From Brachybacterium sp. P6-10-X1 (GTDB lineage: Bacteria; Actinomycetota; Actinomycetes; Actinomycetales; Dermabacteraceae): a stretch of 64,000 nt of DNA. This document shows, in pieces, positions 8,501-16,304 of this stretch; position 1 is the stretch's first letter, and each line of letters opens with the position of its first letter. The DNA is taken from the NCBI RefSeq assembly GCF_001969445.1, contig NZ_CP017297.1:620001-684000 (forward strand). Direction: 5' to 3'. The position numbers and the translations under genes were made by a program. A model generated the notes under the pieces. The model saw only the letters and a program-made list of their open reading frames with translations, did no database searches and had not been told where the DNA came from.

Positions 8501-10751
8501 GGCCCGCGAAATCCTCGAGATCTCCACGGACTCGGGGCGCAAGATCGGGGTGACTGCAAACCACCGGCTCATGGGCGCCGACCGCGCCTGGATCGAGGCG
8601 GGGATGCTCAAGGTCGGCGATGAGCTGACCATGCACGGTGGCTTCGAACAGCAGCACTTCTCCGAGTTCCGGACAACGACAGGGTCACGGCGTGCTGGCG
8701 GGCAGGTCTACGCACCGGGAGCCGACAACGCCGGTTACGTCGATGGCGGCTTCGCCCGCCTGAAGGCCTGGACCACGGCCACCGCCGCGACGGCGACCTG
8801 CGAGCGTCCAGGTGAGCACCAGGGACGCCTCGAACGGGCGCACCTGGACGGGAACCGGACGCACAATGATCCGTCGAACCTCGAGTGGATGTGCGTGCGA
8901 CACCACAAGATGCACGACTACCGTCACAACGGGCGCAAGCGACAGTGGGGCGTCGGGCACGCGGCGGTCGTCGAGACGATCACCGCGATCCGCGTCCTAC
9001 CGCCGGAGCCGGTCTACGACCTCGAGATGGACGATGCCGGGCACAACTTCATCGCCGACGGGTTCGTCTCCCACAACTCCCACACCACGGCGTACGGGGT
9101 GATCGCCTACCAGACCGCCTACCTGAAGGCGAACTGGCCGGCCGAGTTCGGGGCCGCCGTGCTGCGGTTCACCGACTCCGGCACCGACAAGGCGCACCTG
9201 CGGGTGGCGACCATCCGATCGCTGCGCGGTGAGGGCATCGAGGTGATGGCCCCGGACATCAACACCTCCGACGAGCACACCGTCGCCCGGTCAGGGAAGG
9301 TGTGGCTCGGGCTGGGCGAGATCAAGGGCGTCGGGTCGATCGCCTCCGAGATCGTCGCCGAGCGCACCCGGTCCGGTGCCTATTCGTCGATGGCCGATGT
9401 CGCCACCCGCGTTCACGTGCCCGCCACCGGTGAGGGCGGCAAGCGCAAGTCGGTCACCAGTGCCCAGCTGTCGGCGCTGGCGCAGGCCGGGGCGTTCGAT
9501 TCCTTCGGCGGGTTCCGGCTCGGGCATGTGATCGCCTCCCGCGCCGTGGCCAAGGATCCGGACGTGCGGGTCCCGGACATGGAGTACTCGGTCCTGGAGA
9601 AGGCGGCACGGCAACGCGGGGCGATCCTGGCCGTGACCGGTACCCACCCCACCAAGGCGCTGTCGCGGCAGATCGCCGCCTTGTACCAGCGGGGCCCGGA
9701 CGATGACGCCGCCGCGAAGCCGCCGCGGGGCCTGCACAATCTGCCCGGCGAGGACGGGGCGCGGGTCCATACCGGCGGGGTCGTCTCTGCGTTCACGGAA
9801 CGGCTGACCCGCAAGGGCACGTGGATGGTCACGCTGGAGCTGGAGAACTCCCACTCCTCGATCGGCTGCGTCGGGTTCGCCGATGTCCACGCCGACCTCA
9901 AGGAGATCGGGATGCCGGGGCCCGGTGATCTGGTCGAGATCCACGGGCGGGTGCGGCTGCGCGAGGTGGAGCGCGAGGTGGTCGACGAGACCACGGGTGA
10001 GACCAGTACCGAGACGTCTGTCGAGCATTCGATCTTCCTGTCCGGCCTGGAGTACATGGATGTCGATGACCCGGACCGGGACGCCGATGGGGACCCGGAG
10101 CTGGCCGTGGGGCGGATGCTCGCCGACGGCATCGCGGCTCCTGCGTCGCCTCCAAGCCGTCCCGGGGGAGCGGAGACCGACAGCAGCCCCGACCGCACTG
10201 GCGGGCTGGGGGAGGAGGAGCTCGAACCACTCACCTCCCCGTCCGGCGGCACCGGCGGAAAGGCACCGCAGCCTCCCGGCCGCCCACATGCCGTCACCTC
10301 CCCCGAGCGCGGGCGTGCCACAGCGACCGCTCACGCGCCCTCGGCAGGGGGCGACGGTGTCGAGGTCGCCGACCTGGCCGAGGTGGCCTCCAGCACGCCG
10401 TGGGCACGCCTGGCCACGATGCTGGCCGACGCCACCGGCGAGGAGTTCGAACTGGCGGCCCCGCGCCCCGCGAAGCTTGCCTCTGGAGGGGTCGGCTCCG
10501 TCATGCGGCTGGAGACCGCACACGGCGGCGTGAAGTCACCCCCGACGCTGCGGGGGCGCCTGGCCGATCTAGCCGCCGCCGGACGCCTGCCGGTGCTGAT
10601 CTCCACCCCGAGACTGCGCTGTGTCGTCATCGACCCCCGCACCTGGCGCGACCAACTGCAGGCGATGACAGATGCGATCCATTCCGGCGCCATCGACCCG
10701 GCCACGACCAGCATCGATGCCCCAGCGGCGTCGCCTGCCCGCGCGAGCTGA
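5580..10751 (+). CDS. dnaE: DNA polymerase III alpha subunit with intein
   Basis: 1723-residue precursor (1435 after intein removal). The GTG at 5580 is preceded by GAAAGGGG and gives an N-terminus beginning directly with the PHP domain (FVHLHTHSEYS). PHP metal ligands look intact: HLHTH, AITDHG, TGCIGG and NDSHY. Polymerase aspartates are in PDIDVDF and the third in LKMDVLGL. An intein occupies residues 879-1166. The tail has an OB-fold-like segment, then an unusual low-complexity linker and about 130 extra residues. Role: template-directed DNA synthesis, probably with intrinsic PHP proofreading. Its place between candidate origin repeats and ssb suggests replication or post-transfer second-strand synthesis of the element. 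The PHP motifs look like DnaE1 rather than ImuC/DnaE2. Confidence 0.93.
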   Translation: MSSARFVHLHTHSEYSDFDGLSSVRRLVDAASADDQGAVAITDHGRLASLAALRTACEKVGDVKPIPGIEAYIVVAGTRHEPGTIEVAADSDDLDAEGSASHGTQARTKTKKYEHLTILARTRQGLVNLIEMSNVSQETKSGTHPLIDYELLARYGEGLIVLTGCIGGPVAGPLSRITGEDPEADAAERARAQSNLEALINAVGRENVYVELADHGQAAQECALAGLYEIAERNDLPAVVANDSHYVAEDEQTVHEAHMALGQKRTVTSENRYRFAGEGQFFRTGAQMRALRPDDPRWQAGCDETVAIAERIEDDLFPEPRLRVPSFPIPAEYRRRYEAGDVKHYPVPSVAAEGTRALTFSYFMHRVHAGATTRWGEALPDEHAARIKFELSVICRLGVMDYFLLVADLIAWARSDWTAGDWIARHDTGEVPEQRERKQPISVGPGRGSAPGSAISYAFQIVGVDPIEGGLLFERFLDLERTEMPDIDVDFERERREEVIEYLSVRYGHDNVCQLGMHGTNKTKRALDSAGRYLEIPVTAVAEVKKSLPADSENLSLLLDPDPPDTASMSAKDAAAALERHASGQALRDHVDSADEQIQQMVRYAAVLEGVVVSPGKHPCGVVVADQNLMPLVPMRLDKGEWVTEWDGGAIADFGLLKMDVLGLRNLDIAQAAHDNALAEHGDEVDFDLTTLRLDGPRAEATWELLGRGDSTGVFQLESEGMRELLTTARPRTLDDLAALIAAYRPGPMSAGMHTDWAQRAGGHAPVSYDALTNDPAEQEVIASVLDPSQGVILFQEQMMRLGKIVGKFDAARANNLRRAISKKKQELIDSLRADFITGAQREGVGEDGVTPIPAFSKATAERLWTAFEGSGSYAFNKCIRACTELRTANRTWTVGELYEKIHGTGHYDRWVCACGKDKAPGRRVCTTCESWVKKFHRDAPSDKANRGGFRVLAYDFTDGRIRPKRVRDVHFNGAREILEISTDSGRKIGVTANHRLMGADRAWIEAGMLKVGDELTMHGGFEQQHFSEFRTTTGSRRAGGQVYAPGADNAGYVDGGFARLKAWTTATAATATCERPGEHQGRLERAHLDGNRTHNDPSNLEWMCVRHHKMHDYRHNGRKRQWGVGHAAVVETITAIRVLPPEPVYDLEMDDAGHNFIADGFVSHNSHTTAYGVIAYQTAYLKANWPAEFGAAVLRFTDSGTDKAHLRVATIRSLRGEGIEVMAPDINTSDEHTVARSGKVWLGLGEIKGVGSIASEIVAERTRSGAYSSMADVATRVHVPATGEGGKRKSVTSAQLSALAQAGAFDSFGGFRLGHVIASRAVAKDPDVRVPDMEYSVLEKAARQRGAILAVTGTHPTKALSRQIAALYQRGPDDDAAAKPPRGLHNLPGEDGARVHTGGVVSAFTERLTRKGTWMVTLELENSHSSIGCVGFADVHADLKEIGMPGPGDLVEIHGRVRLREVEREVVDETTGETSTETSVEHSIFLSGLEYMDVDDPDRDADGDPELAVGRMLADGIAAPASPPSRPGGAETDSSPDRTGGLGEEELEPLTSPSGGTGGKAPQPPGRPHAVTSPERGRATATAHAPSAGGDGVEVADLAEVASSTPWARLATMLADATGEEFELAAPRPAKLASGGVGSVMRLETAHGGVKSPPTLRGRLADLAAAGRLPVLISTPRLRCVVIDPRTWRDQLQAMTDAIHSGAIDPATTSIDAPAASPARAS
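8214..9077 (+). other. Intein in DnaE with HNH homing endonuclease and zinc-ribbon-like insert
   Basis: 288 residues between extein FNK and SHTTAYG, the highly conserved DnaE insertion point. It begins with Cys (TGC at 8214). The block B motif is GVTANHRL (Thr-x-x-His). It ends in VYDLEMDDAGHNFIADGFVSHN (position split here: the last two residues, His-Asn, are the splicing end) followed by Ser+1. Near the N-end is a CAC-(n)-CTTC cysteine set (Cys-x-Cys, Cys-x-x-Cys) that could bind zinc. The centre has RAHLDGN...NLEWMCVRHHKMHD, an HNH endonuclease signature rather than the common LAGLIDADG type. All splicing residues look intact, so active protein splicing is expected. Confidence 0.9.
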
Positions 10752-10880
10752 CCGCTCCTGTCCCACGACAGGGCAGCCCCGCCCACTTGTCGGGTACGCG
10801 GGAGATGCCCGCCGCGGCCACCGGGCCGCTGCCATGTGGCAGAGCAGATGCGATGTCACGGATACGAAAGAGGAGTTCAC

Positions 10881-11351
10881 ATGGCTTCGGACAACAGCAT
10901 CACGTTCGTCGGGCAGCTCACTGCCGACCCTGAGCTGCGGCACACCAAGAAGAAGATCGCGGTCGCGTCGTTCACCATCGCCCGCAACGATCGGTTCTTC
11001 GACAAGGAGTCCGAGGAGTGGGTGGACGGCGATCCGACGTTCCTGCGCTGCTCGCTGTGGCGGGAGTATGGCGAGAACTTCGCCGAGTCGGTCGGCAAGG
11101 GCGACCGCGTGTTCGTCACTGGCAAGCTCCAGCAGAACGAGTTCACCGACAAGGAGGGCAACGAGCGCATCACCCTCGAGCTGAACGTCGAGGAGGCCGG
11201 ACCGGCGCTGCGGTTCGCCACCGCCGAGGTGACCCGCCGCAAGGGCAACGGCAACAAGTCCGGTGCCTCCAAGCCGAAGGCCAAGGCCAGCGCCTCCGCC
11301 AAGGCGGACTCCGGCGACGACGACTCGGGTGACGACGACTTCGACTTCTGA
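10881..11351 (+). CDS. ssb: Single-stranded DNA-binding protein
   Basis: 156 residues. The ATG at 10881 follows AAAGAGGAG; longer in-frame starts upstream have no such site. Residues 1-110 form the OB-fold (ITFVGQLTADPELRHTK, FLRCSLWREYGENFAESVGKGDRVFVTGKL). A Lys/Ala-rich linker follows, then the acidic tip DDDSGDDDFDF that in SSB proteins recruits partner enzymes. It coats single-stranded DNA during replication or conjugative transfer. It lies 130 bp behind dnaE on the same strand and is probably co-transcribed with it. As a mobile-element copy it likely protects the incoming strand. Confidence 0.93.
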   Translation: MASDNSITFVGQLTADPELRHTKKKIAVASFTIARNDRFFDKESEEWVDGDPTFLRCSLWREYGENFAESVGKGDRVFVTGKLQQNEFTDKEGNERITLELNVEEAGPALRFATAEVTRRKGNGNKSGASKPKAKASASAKADSGDDDSGDDDFDF

Positions 11352-11452
11352 CCCACCCGGTCCCGCGTCCGGCCGTCGGTGCCCCGCCCTACACACCATT
11401 GGGGAGCACCGGCGGCCGCACCTGTTCGACACCACCGAAAGGAGACCCCGGC

Positions 11453-11689
11453 GTGGAGGGTCGACGACGCGCACTGCGACTGGATCGCACCGGCTGGGTG
11501 ACCGCCTGGTGGCTGTTGACCTCTCGGGCCGCCATCAACCTGGCCGTGGCGGCCGTTCTGGTTGTTCTCGTGGCCGGGCTGGTCTGGACCAAGCCCTGGC
11601 AGGCGCTGATCGAGGAGCGCGTGGTACGTCCCCGTACCTGTCGTGGTCACCGTCGACGCCGGCCAGGACAGCATGGCCCCCAGCGATGA
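11453..11689 (+). CDS. Small single-pass membrane protein of unknown function
   Basis: 78 residues from a GTG at 11453 with GAAAGGAG 8 nt upstream. One membrane helix is clear (about residues 24-46, AAINLAVAAVLVVLVAGLVW). The N-terminus is basic and the C-terminal tail is Arg-rich, which suggests a membrane peptide with cytoplasmic positive ends. No family is recognised. It sits between ssb and the membrane-anchored HNH protein, all on the plus strand with short gaps, so it may be part of the same transcription unit. Confidence 0.6.
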   Translation: MEGRRRALRLDRTGWVTAWWLLTSRAAINLAVAAVLVVLVAGLVWTKPWQALIEERVVRPRTCRGHRRRRPGQHGPQR

Positions 11690-11743
11690 CTGGGGAGGGG
11701 CGCCCCGGCCCACTCAGGCACCTGACCAGGTCTCGGAGAAACA

Positions 11744-12202
11744 ATGAACCCCGAACAGCTTCTGTCATCGATCCAAGCCGTTATCGGCCTGCTCCTGGAT
11801 CACCCCTGGATCCTGCTGTCGATCGCCGTAGTCACGCTGGTAGCCCTCGGACTCGCCTCACCCGTCGGCGGAGCAACCGAGATCCGCGACCCGCGACGCA
11901 CATTCACGGCCGCGGAGCGGCGAGAGGCGTTTGAACGGGCGGGCCTGCGCTGCGAGCACAAGCCCCTGCTCTGGCATCGCTGCACGAACACCCCCACCCA
12001 GGGCGACCACATCTACCCCTGGTCCAGAGGCGGGCGCACGGCCATGAGCAACCAGCAGGCCCTGTGCCCTTTCCACAACTCCCGCAAATCGGGCTCGGTG
12101 CCGACCCGGATGTACATCTTGCGGCTGCAACTGCGCCGTCGCCGCTACTTCCCAGGCGACGTCTCCCCGCGGGTCGAATGGCGCTTCAGCGCTGCGGGAT
12201 GA
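11744..12202 (+). CDS. Membrane-anchored HNH endonuclease-like protein
   Basis: 152 residues. A membrane helix (about residues 22-40) is followed by a soluble HNH domain: Cys70 and Cys80 as half of a zinc site, Asp88-His89 (GDHIYPWSRGG), Asn103 and Cys108-x-x-His111-Asn112. This order is the standard HNH layout with a structural zinc. It would cut or nick DNA near the membrane. Location behind ssb suggests a role in processing element DNA or attacking competing DNA. An HNH domain tethered by an N-terminal helix is uncommon. The ATG is 14 nt after GGTCTCGGAG, and the start is reasonable. Confidence 0.75.
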   Translation: MNPEQLLSSIQAVIGLLLDHPWILLSIAVVTLVALGLASPVGGATEIRDPRRTFTAAERREAFERAGLRCEHKPLLWHRCTNTPTQGDHIYPWSRGGRTAMSNQQALCPFHNSRKSGSVPTRMYILRLQLRRRRYFPGDVSPRVEWRFSAAG

Positions 12203-12252
12203 GCAAGGAGGAAGTACCACGGCATGGATACAGAGACGGTCGTCTCCGCTGC

Positions 12253-13761
12253 TCAGCGCAATCGTGGCTGGTGTGCGAACCTCGTGGGTCGCCAGGCCTC
12301 TCGATGCACGTTGGGATCGACCTGGCGTTGGCCGAGGGGGTCCGGGACCTCGCCGTGAGGCTCCACATGTGGTCGGTTCTCCCCGGCATCGGCCATTCGG
12401 TCGATGAGTCTTTGTCGGAGGTGCCCGGTCACGTCCCTGTGCGAGGCCTGCCCGACGAGATTATGCAGTTCGTAGGGGTCGTGGTGTAGGTCGTACAGGG
12501 CGGTCTCCACGTAGTGGTCGCTCGAAGCTTGCTCCCAGGGGTCGGCGTCGGGAGCAGTGACGTAATACTTCCAGCGATGGGTCCGGAGGGCACGTCCTAC
12601 CTCGGTCTCGCTGACCTGGATGAAGGCCTCCGCAGGCCAATCGGCGGCCGCTTCCCCGTCGGGATCGATCACTAGTGGCATCAGGGAGCGCCCCTGCATC
12701 GCGGTCGGCACCTCGAGTCCTGCGGCGTCGAGCAGGGTCGGTGGCAGGTCTATCGTGCTCACAGGTCGATCAATGCGACGACCTCCGCTGAGACCGGGGC
12801 CGGTCATGGCGAGAGGGACCCTGATCGAGGCGTCGTGGCAGGAGCGCTTGTACTCGGCGTTGCGGGTCTTGAAATGGCATCCGTGGTCCGAGGTGAACGC
12901 GATGATGGTGTTCTCCAAGAGTCCGGTGCTGCGCAGGGCATCGAGTAGACGCCCGAGGCCCTCGTCGACCCGCCGGATCTGCCCGAAGTAGCCTCCGATA
13001 TGACGGTGGACCGTGGCGCCCTCGCCGGAGGCCAAGGCAGCCAGGTCCGGGGGTAGCCACCGGCCCTGATAGTGCTCGGCGTATCCAGTCGGTGCTGGAA
13101 AGGCGTCGATCTCGTTCTGGTGATGTGGCTCGATGACCGAGCAGAATAGGAAGAATGGTGCCCGTTGTTTGTCGGGCTCGTCTGGCCCGCCTGGGCCAGT
13201 TGTCGTGATGTCGACGCTCTGTGAGGGGTCCGTGTGGTCGGCGACGAACCGTATCGCTGCATCGAACAGTGCGTCGGACCGGTAGCCGGGCAGGCTGACG
13301 GGTTCGTCGTCGTCATCGAACATGATTGTTCGGTACGCGTCCGAGGTGAACTCAAGCGCGTCGGATCCGAGCCATGACTGGTAACCCCCACGTTGGCCGG
13401 TCGGCACCGGCTCTTGGCCTGCCAGATGCCATTTTCCGATGTAGCCGGTCTTGTACCCCGCAGCACCGAAATAATCGGCGAGGGTTCGCGAAGTCTTAGG
13501 TAACGGAACAGCGTTGCGGAAGCATCCGGTACGCGTGCCGTACTGCCCTGTCTGAATGGCCGCGCGAGCAGGTCCGCACACGGGATGTGGCGTGACCGCG
13601 TGGACGGCATGCGTCCCTGTCCGGGCAAGCTGGTCGAAGTTCGGGGTCAGGTCCAGCGGGTTACCGTGCACCCCGGTACTGTCCCAGCGTTGCTGATCGG
13701 TGAAGATGACGATCACGTTCGGTCGGTTGGAACTGTTGATAGGCAAGAAATCCTCTTTCAT
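12253..13761 (-). CDS. Type I (formylglycine) sulfatase
   Basis: 502 residues from an ATG at 13761 that overlaps the stop of the MFS gene (ATGA). The start NVIVIFTDQQRWDS gives the metal-binding Asp22. The sulfatase signature Cys62-Gly-Pro-Ala-Arg66 is present, with Cys62 as the residue converted to formylglycine. GKWHLAG and TSDHG follow as expected. No signal peptide is seen, so it acts in the cytoplasm, probably on a sulfate ester brought in by the linked transporter. It needs a formylglycine-generating enzyme, which is not in the window. Base composition looks less GC-rich than the flanking transfer genes, which suggests a separate acquisition. A phosphonate or phosphodiester hydrolase of the same superfamily is an alternative. 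Confidence 0.88.
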   Translation of the reverse strand: MKEDFLPINSSNRPNVIVIFTDQQRWDSTGVHGNPLDLTPNFDQLARTGTHAVHAVTPHPVCGPARAAIQTGQYGTRTGCFRNAVPLPKTSRTLADYFGAAGYKTGYIGKWHLAGQEPVPTGQRGGYQSWLGSDALEFTSDAYRTIMFDDDDEPVSLPGYRSDALFDAAIRFVADHTDPSQSVDITTTGPGGPDEPDKQRAPFFLFCSVIEPHHQNEIDAFPAPTGYAEHYQGRWLPPDLAALASGEGATVHRHIGGYFGQIRRVDEGLGRLLDALRSTGLLENTIIAFTSDHGCHFKTRNAEYKRSCHDASIRVPLAMTGPGLSGGRRIDRPVSTIDLPPTLLDAAGLEVPTAMQGRSLMPLVIDPDGEAAADWPAEAFIQVSETEVGRALRTHRWKYYVTAPDADPWEQASSDHYVETALYDLHHDPYELHNLVGQASHRDVTGHLRQRLIDRMADAGENRPHVEPHGEVPDPLGQRQVDPNVHREAWRPTRFAHQPRLR

Positions 13762-15029
13762 GTGACGGGATCGGCTTCGACGTCCTCCGTACGGAATTCG
13801 TTCCGGCTGTGCTTGCGGAACACCACGTAGGGGATAACGGTTCCGATCAGAACTGCGGCGGTGAGGAAAATGAACAGGGCGCGGGGGCCGGTCTCGAGGA
13901 TCAGCGGGGTCACGAAGCCGAGTGCGGCCACGCACAGTTTGGAGATGCCGACGATGATGCCCTGCGCCGTGGTGCGGAGTAGCGTCGGGAATGATTCCTG
14001 CGCCCAAACTTTCTGGATGGGTTCGAACGCGAATGCTGCCATGAGCTGCATCATCAGGAGTTGGAAGACCAATGTGGTCAGCCCCACGCCGAAGATGGCC
14101 GGGACGGCGAAGCCGACCGTCCCGCCGATGGCGCCCGCCGCGAACCAGTTCATCCTGTGCTTCCCGTCGACCACCTTCATGAACACTAGGATCAGCGCGG
14201 CGCCGAGCAGTCCCGTTCCGATGCTGAGTGCAGAGTAGGCCGATACGGAGGCTCCGCCGACGTTGACGAACATGTAGGCCCCGAACTGGCCGTTGCTGTT
14301 GCCGGCGAAGCTCGTCAGCACGTTGAAAATCAACAGTGCGAGGAAGGGCACGAGGTAGGGCTTGCTGAATAGGACCCGCAGGCGCGCCTTGGCCTGGCTG
14401 GTGTGGTCCTGTTGAGTCTCCGCGCTCTGATGGGCCTGCTTCCACTGCTCAGACTCCGGGATGCCCAGACGGAACACGAACACGATCAGTGCAACCACGC
14501 CGACGTGGCCGAACATGATCTGACCGCCGAGGCGTCCGAGGTCTCCGACGATGACCCCAAACCCGTTGCTTGCCAGAATACCCGCGGTCCACAGGATCTG
14601 GGAGAAGCTGATGAGCCGACCACGGTTCTCGTTGCCTGCGGCTTCCGCGATGGTGGCAAGCGACACCGGCAGGTCTGCTCCGGTTCCGATACCCACCAGG
14701 ATGATTCCGAACGCGAGCGCTTCGAACGTGGGTGCAAGCACGAGAGCTGCGGAGCCGATGACAACCACGACCATCGTCACGATGAACACCCGTTTGCGCC
14801 CGAACCGGTCGCCCAGTCGTCCTCCGGTGAACGACCCGAGGGCGATGCAGAGCGTGAGCATCGCCGACAAGGTGCCGATCTGCCCGGGGGTGAGACCGAG
14901 GGCTTCCTGGTAGATGACCAGTGCGGTCGCTGACGAAACGATCGCTGCAGCGTCGATATAGGAGGCCATTCCGTTGACCAGGGCGATCCACCACATACTT
15001 CTGGAGTGTTCGGTATTACTGGTGGTCAC
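13758..15029 (-). CDS. MFS transporter coupled to the sulfatase
   Basis: 423 residues from the GTG at 15029, chosen because AGGAGG lies 8 nt upstream; a longer frame upstream has no membrane-protein character. It has 12 predicted helices and the MFS motif A between helices 2 and 3 (GGRLGDRFGRKR). Helix 1 starts MWWIALVNGMASYIDAAAIV, similar to sugar and aromatic-acid symporters. It overlaps the sulfatase by 4 bp, so import of a sulfated compound followed by desulfation is the simplest reading. The 279 bp upstream (15030-15308) hold no gene I can support and presumably carry the promoter. Confidence 0.85.
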   Translation of the reverse strand: MTTSNTEHSRSMWWIALVNGMASYIDAAAIVSSATALVIYQEALGLTPGQIGTLSAMLTLCIALGSFTGGRLGDRFGRKRVFIVTMVVVVIGSAALVLAPTFEALAFGIILVGIGTGADLPVSLATIAEAAGNENRGRLISFSQILWTAGILASNGFGVIVGDLGRLGGQIMFGHVGVVALIVFVFRLGIPESEQWKQAHQSAETQQDHTSQAKARLRVLFSKPYLVPFLALLIFNVLTSFAGNSNGQFGAYMFVNVGGASVSAYSALSIGTGLLGAALILVFMKVVDGKHRMNWFAAGAIGGTVGFAVPAIFGVGLTTLVFQLLMMQLMAAFAFEPIQKVWAQESFPTLLRTTAQGIIVGISKLCVAALGFVTPLILETGPRALFIFLTAAVLIGTVIPYVVFRKHSRNEFRTEDVEADPVT

Positions 15030-15308
15030 GACGAATACCTCCTCATCGAGCGTCGGATCCAGCGTCCATGCAAGCTCTGCCTTGCAAAACATCCATGGCC
15101 GCGTACAACGACCTGGACCTCGTTCCCGGGCTTCCTGTCGTGGCCCCAGTAATGCGAGTCCAACGCGGTCCGCTCTCGCCGTGAGGGGCTCGGACCAACG
15201 CAAGGTCTGAATCGTTCCAATCATGCTAGGAGTGGCTCATCGCGGAGTCAAAGGCAGGGGTAGTGACGCAGTTGAGGGCAACGACGGTAGCGGCCTCGAT
15301 CTGCTCGC

Positions 15309-16295
15309 TCACGTGGCCTTCATCTTTGAAGTCTCCCTCACGGACTGGACGACGAACTGCCCGTCCTCGTCGCGGGTGATGGTGACGTTCAGGGCCCAGG
15401 ACCCGGTGTTGGTGGGGTCGTAGGGGTCGACCCAGGTGCCGTGATACCCGATCTGGATCGGCCCGCCGCTTCCTGGTTCGGTGGTGTAGAACTGCGAGGT
15501 GATCTCGCTTTTCATCCCGTAGCGTCCGCTGCGTGACATCGGCGCCTTCACGTCGGTCGGCTCGACCATCAACGCGTCCAGGCGCTCCTGGCGCTCCTGG
15601 TCACTCTCTTCGGGGTTGACGGTGAGGACCTGGGTGATGACGTTCTCGCGGGTGGTGCGCAGCAGATCGCCACGCTGGGCCGGGGTGATCGGGGCGACCA
15701 GTTCTGCGGCGGGTCCGGGGTCTTCCTCGTCGCCGAGCATGGTCGGGGACCACACGAAGGAGTGGACGTTGTAGTCGAGATCCTTCTCGGGCAGGTTGGG
15801 TCGGGCGACGACGATCGAGTAGGCCTGGACGTCGCCGCCGCGGTAGGTGCCGTGGATGGTGAACGCGTGGGTCTCGTAGCTGTCGTCGGTGCTCTGGTCG
15901 ACGTGCTCGATGCGCGGGTCGGTGATCTCCTCGACCAGGGAGGTGTCCACCCCGTCCAGGGAGGCGTGGAAGGTGGGGTCCGAAATGTCCTCGATGTCGC
16001 CCGGGTAGGTGGTCGCGAAGGCGAGGGCGACCTGTTCGGGGTCGGTGTAGTCGCCGGTTGCCTCGATCTGGTCGGCATCGTCGGTGGCGGAGGACCCCTC
16101 GCCCTCGTTGGGGTCACCTCCGGCGTCGGCGGGTTCCTTCTCGCCGCCGTCGGAGGGCATCACCGCGGTCCCGGGGCTGTCTGCGTCCTCGTCGCCGGGT
16201 TCATGGCCGACAACGGCCCAGACCACCGCCGCCAGCAGGGCGAGGCCGATCACGGCGATGACGATGATGGTGGTGCGCCGCACGGCGGCAGACAT
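15309..16295 (-). CDS. Single-pass membrane protein of the transfer operon, TcpC/VirB8-like by position
   Basis: 328 residues; the ATG is preceded by GAGGAGGGCCC. One membrane helix (about residues 8-28) is followed by a 60-residue acidic linker and an extracellular domain of about 240 residues. It is the last gene of the minus-strand set 23093-15309, 9 bp behind the wall hydrolase. In Gram-positive conjugation systems this topology and position belong to TcpC/TraM-like scaffold proteins with NTF2-like domains. I see no diagnostic motif, so the function is inferred from topology and context only. Confidence 0.6.
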   Translation of the reverse strand: MSAAVRRTTIIVIAVIGLALLAAVVWAVVGHEPGDEDADSPGTAVMPSDGGEKEPADAGGDPNEGEGSSATDDADQIEATGDYTDPEQVALAFATTYPGDIEDISDPTFHASLDGVDTSLVEEITDPRIEHVDQSTDDSYETHAFTIHGTYRGGDVQAYSIVVARPNLPEKDLDYNVHSFVWSPTMLGDEEDPGPAAELVAPITPAQRGDLLRTTRENVITQVLTVNPEESDQERQERLDALMVEPTDVKAPMSRSGRYGMKSEITSQFYTTEPGSGGPIQIGYHGTWVDPYDPTNTGSWALNVTITRDEDGQFVVQSVRETSKMKAT

Positions 16296-16304
16296 GGGCC
16301 CTCC

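Noticed and set aside
6102-8657. Very long open frame antisense to dnaE
   Set aside because: It is a shadow of the GC-rich coding strand; the sense strand has clear DnaE motifs and the antisense product is a His/Val/Gly/Leu-rich text with no family.
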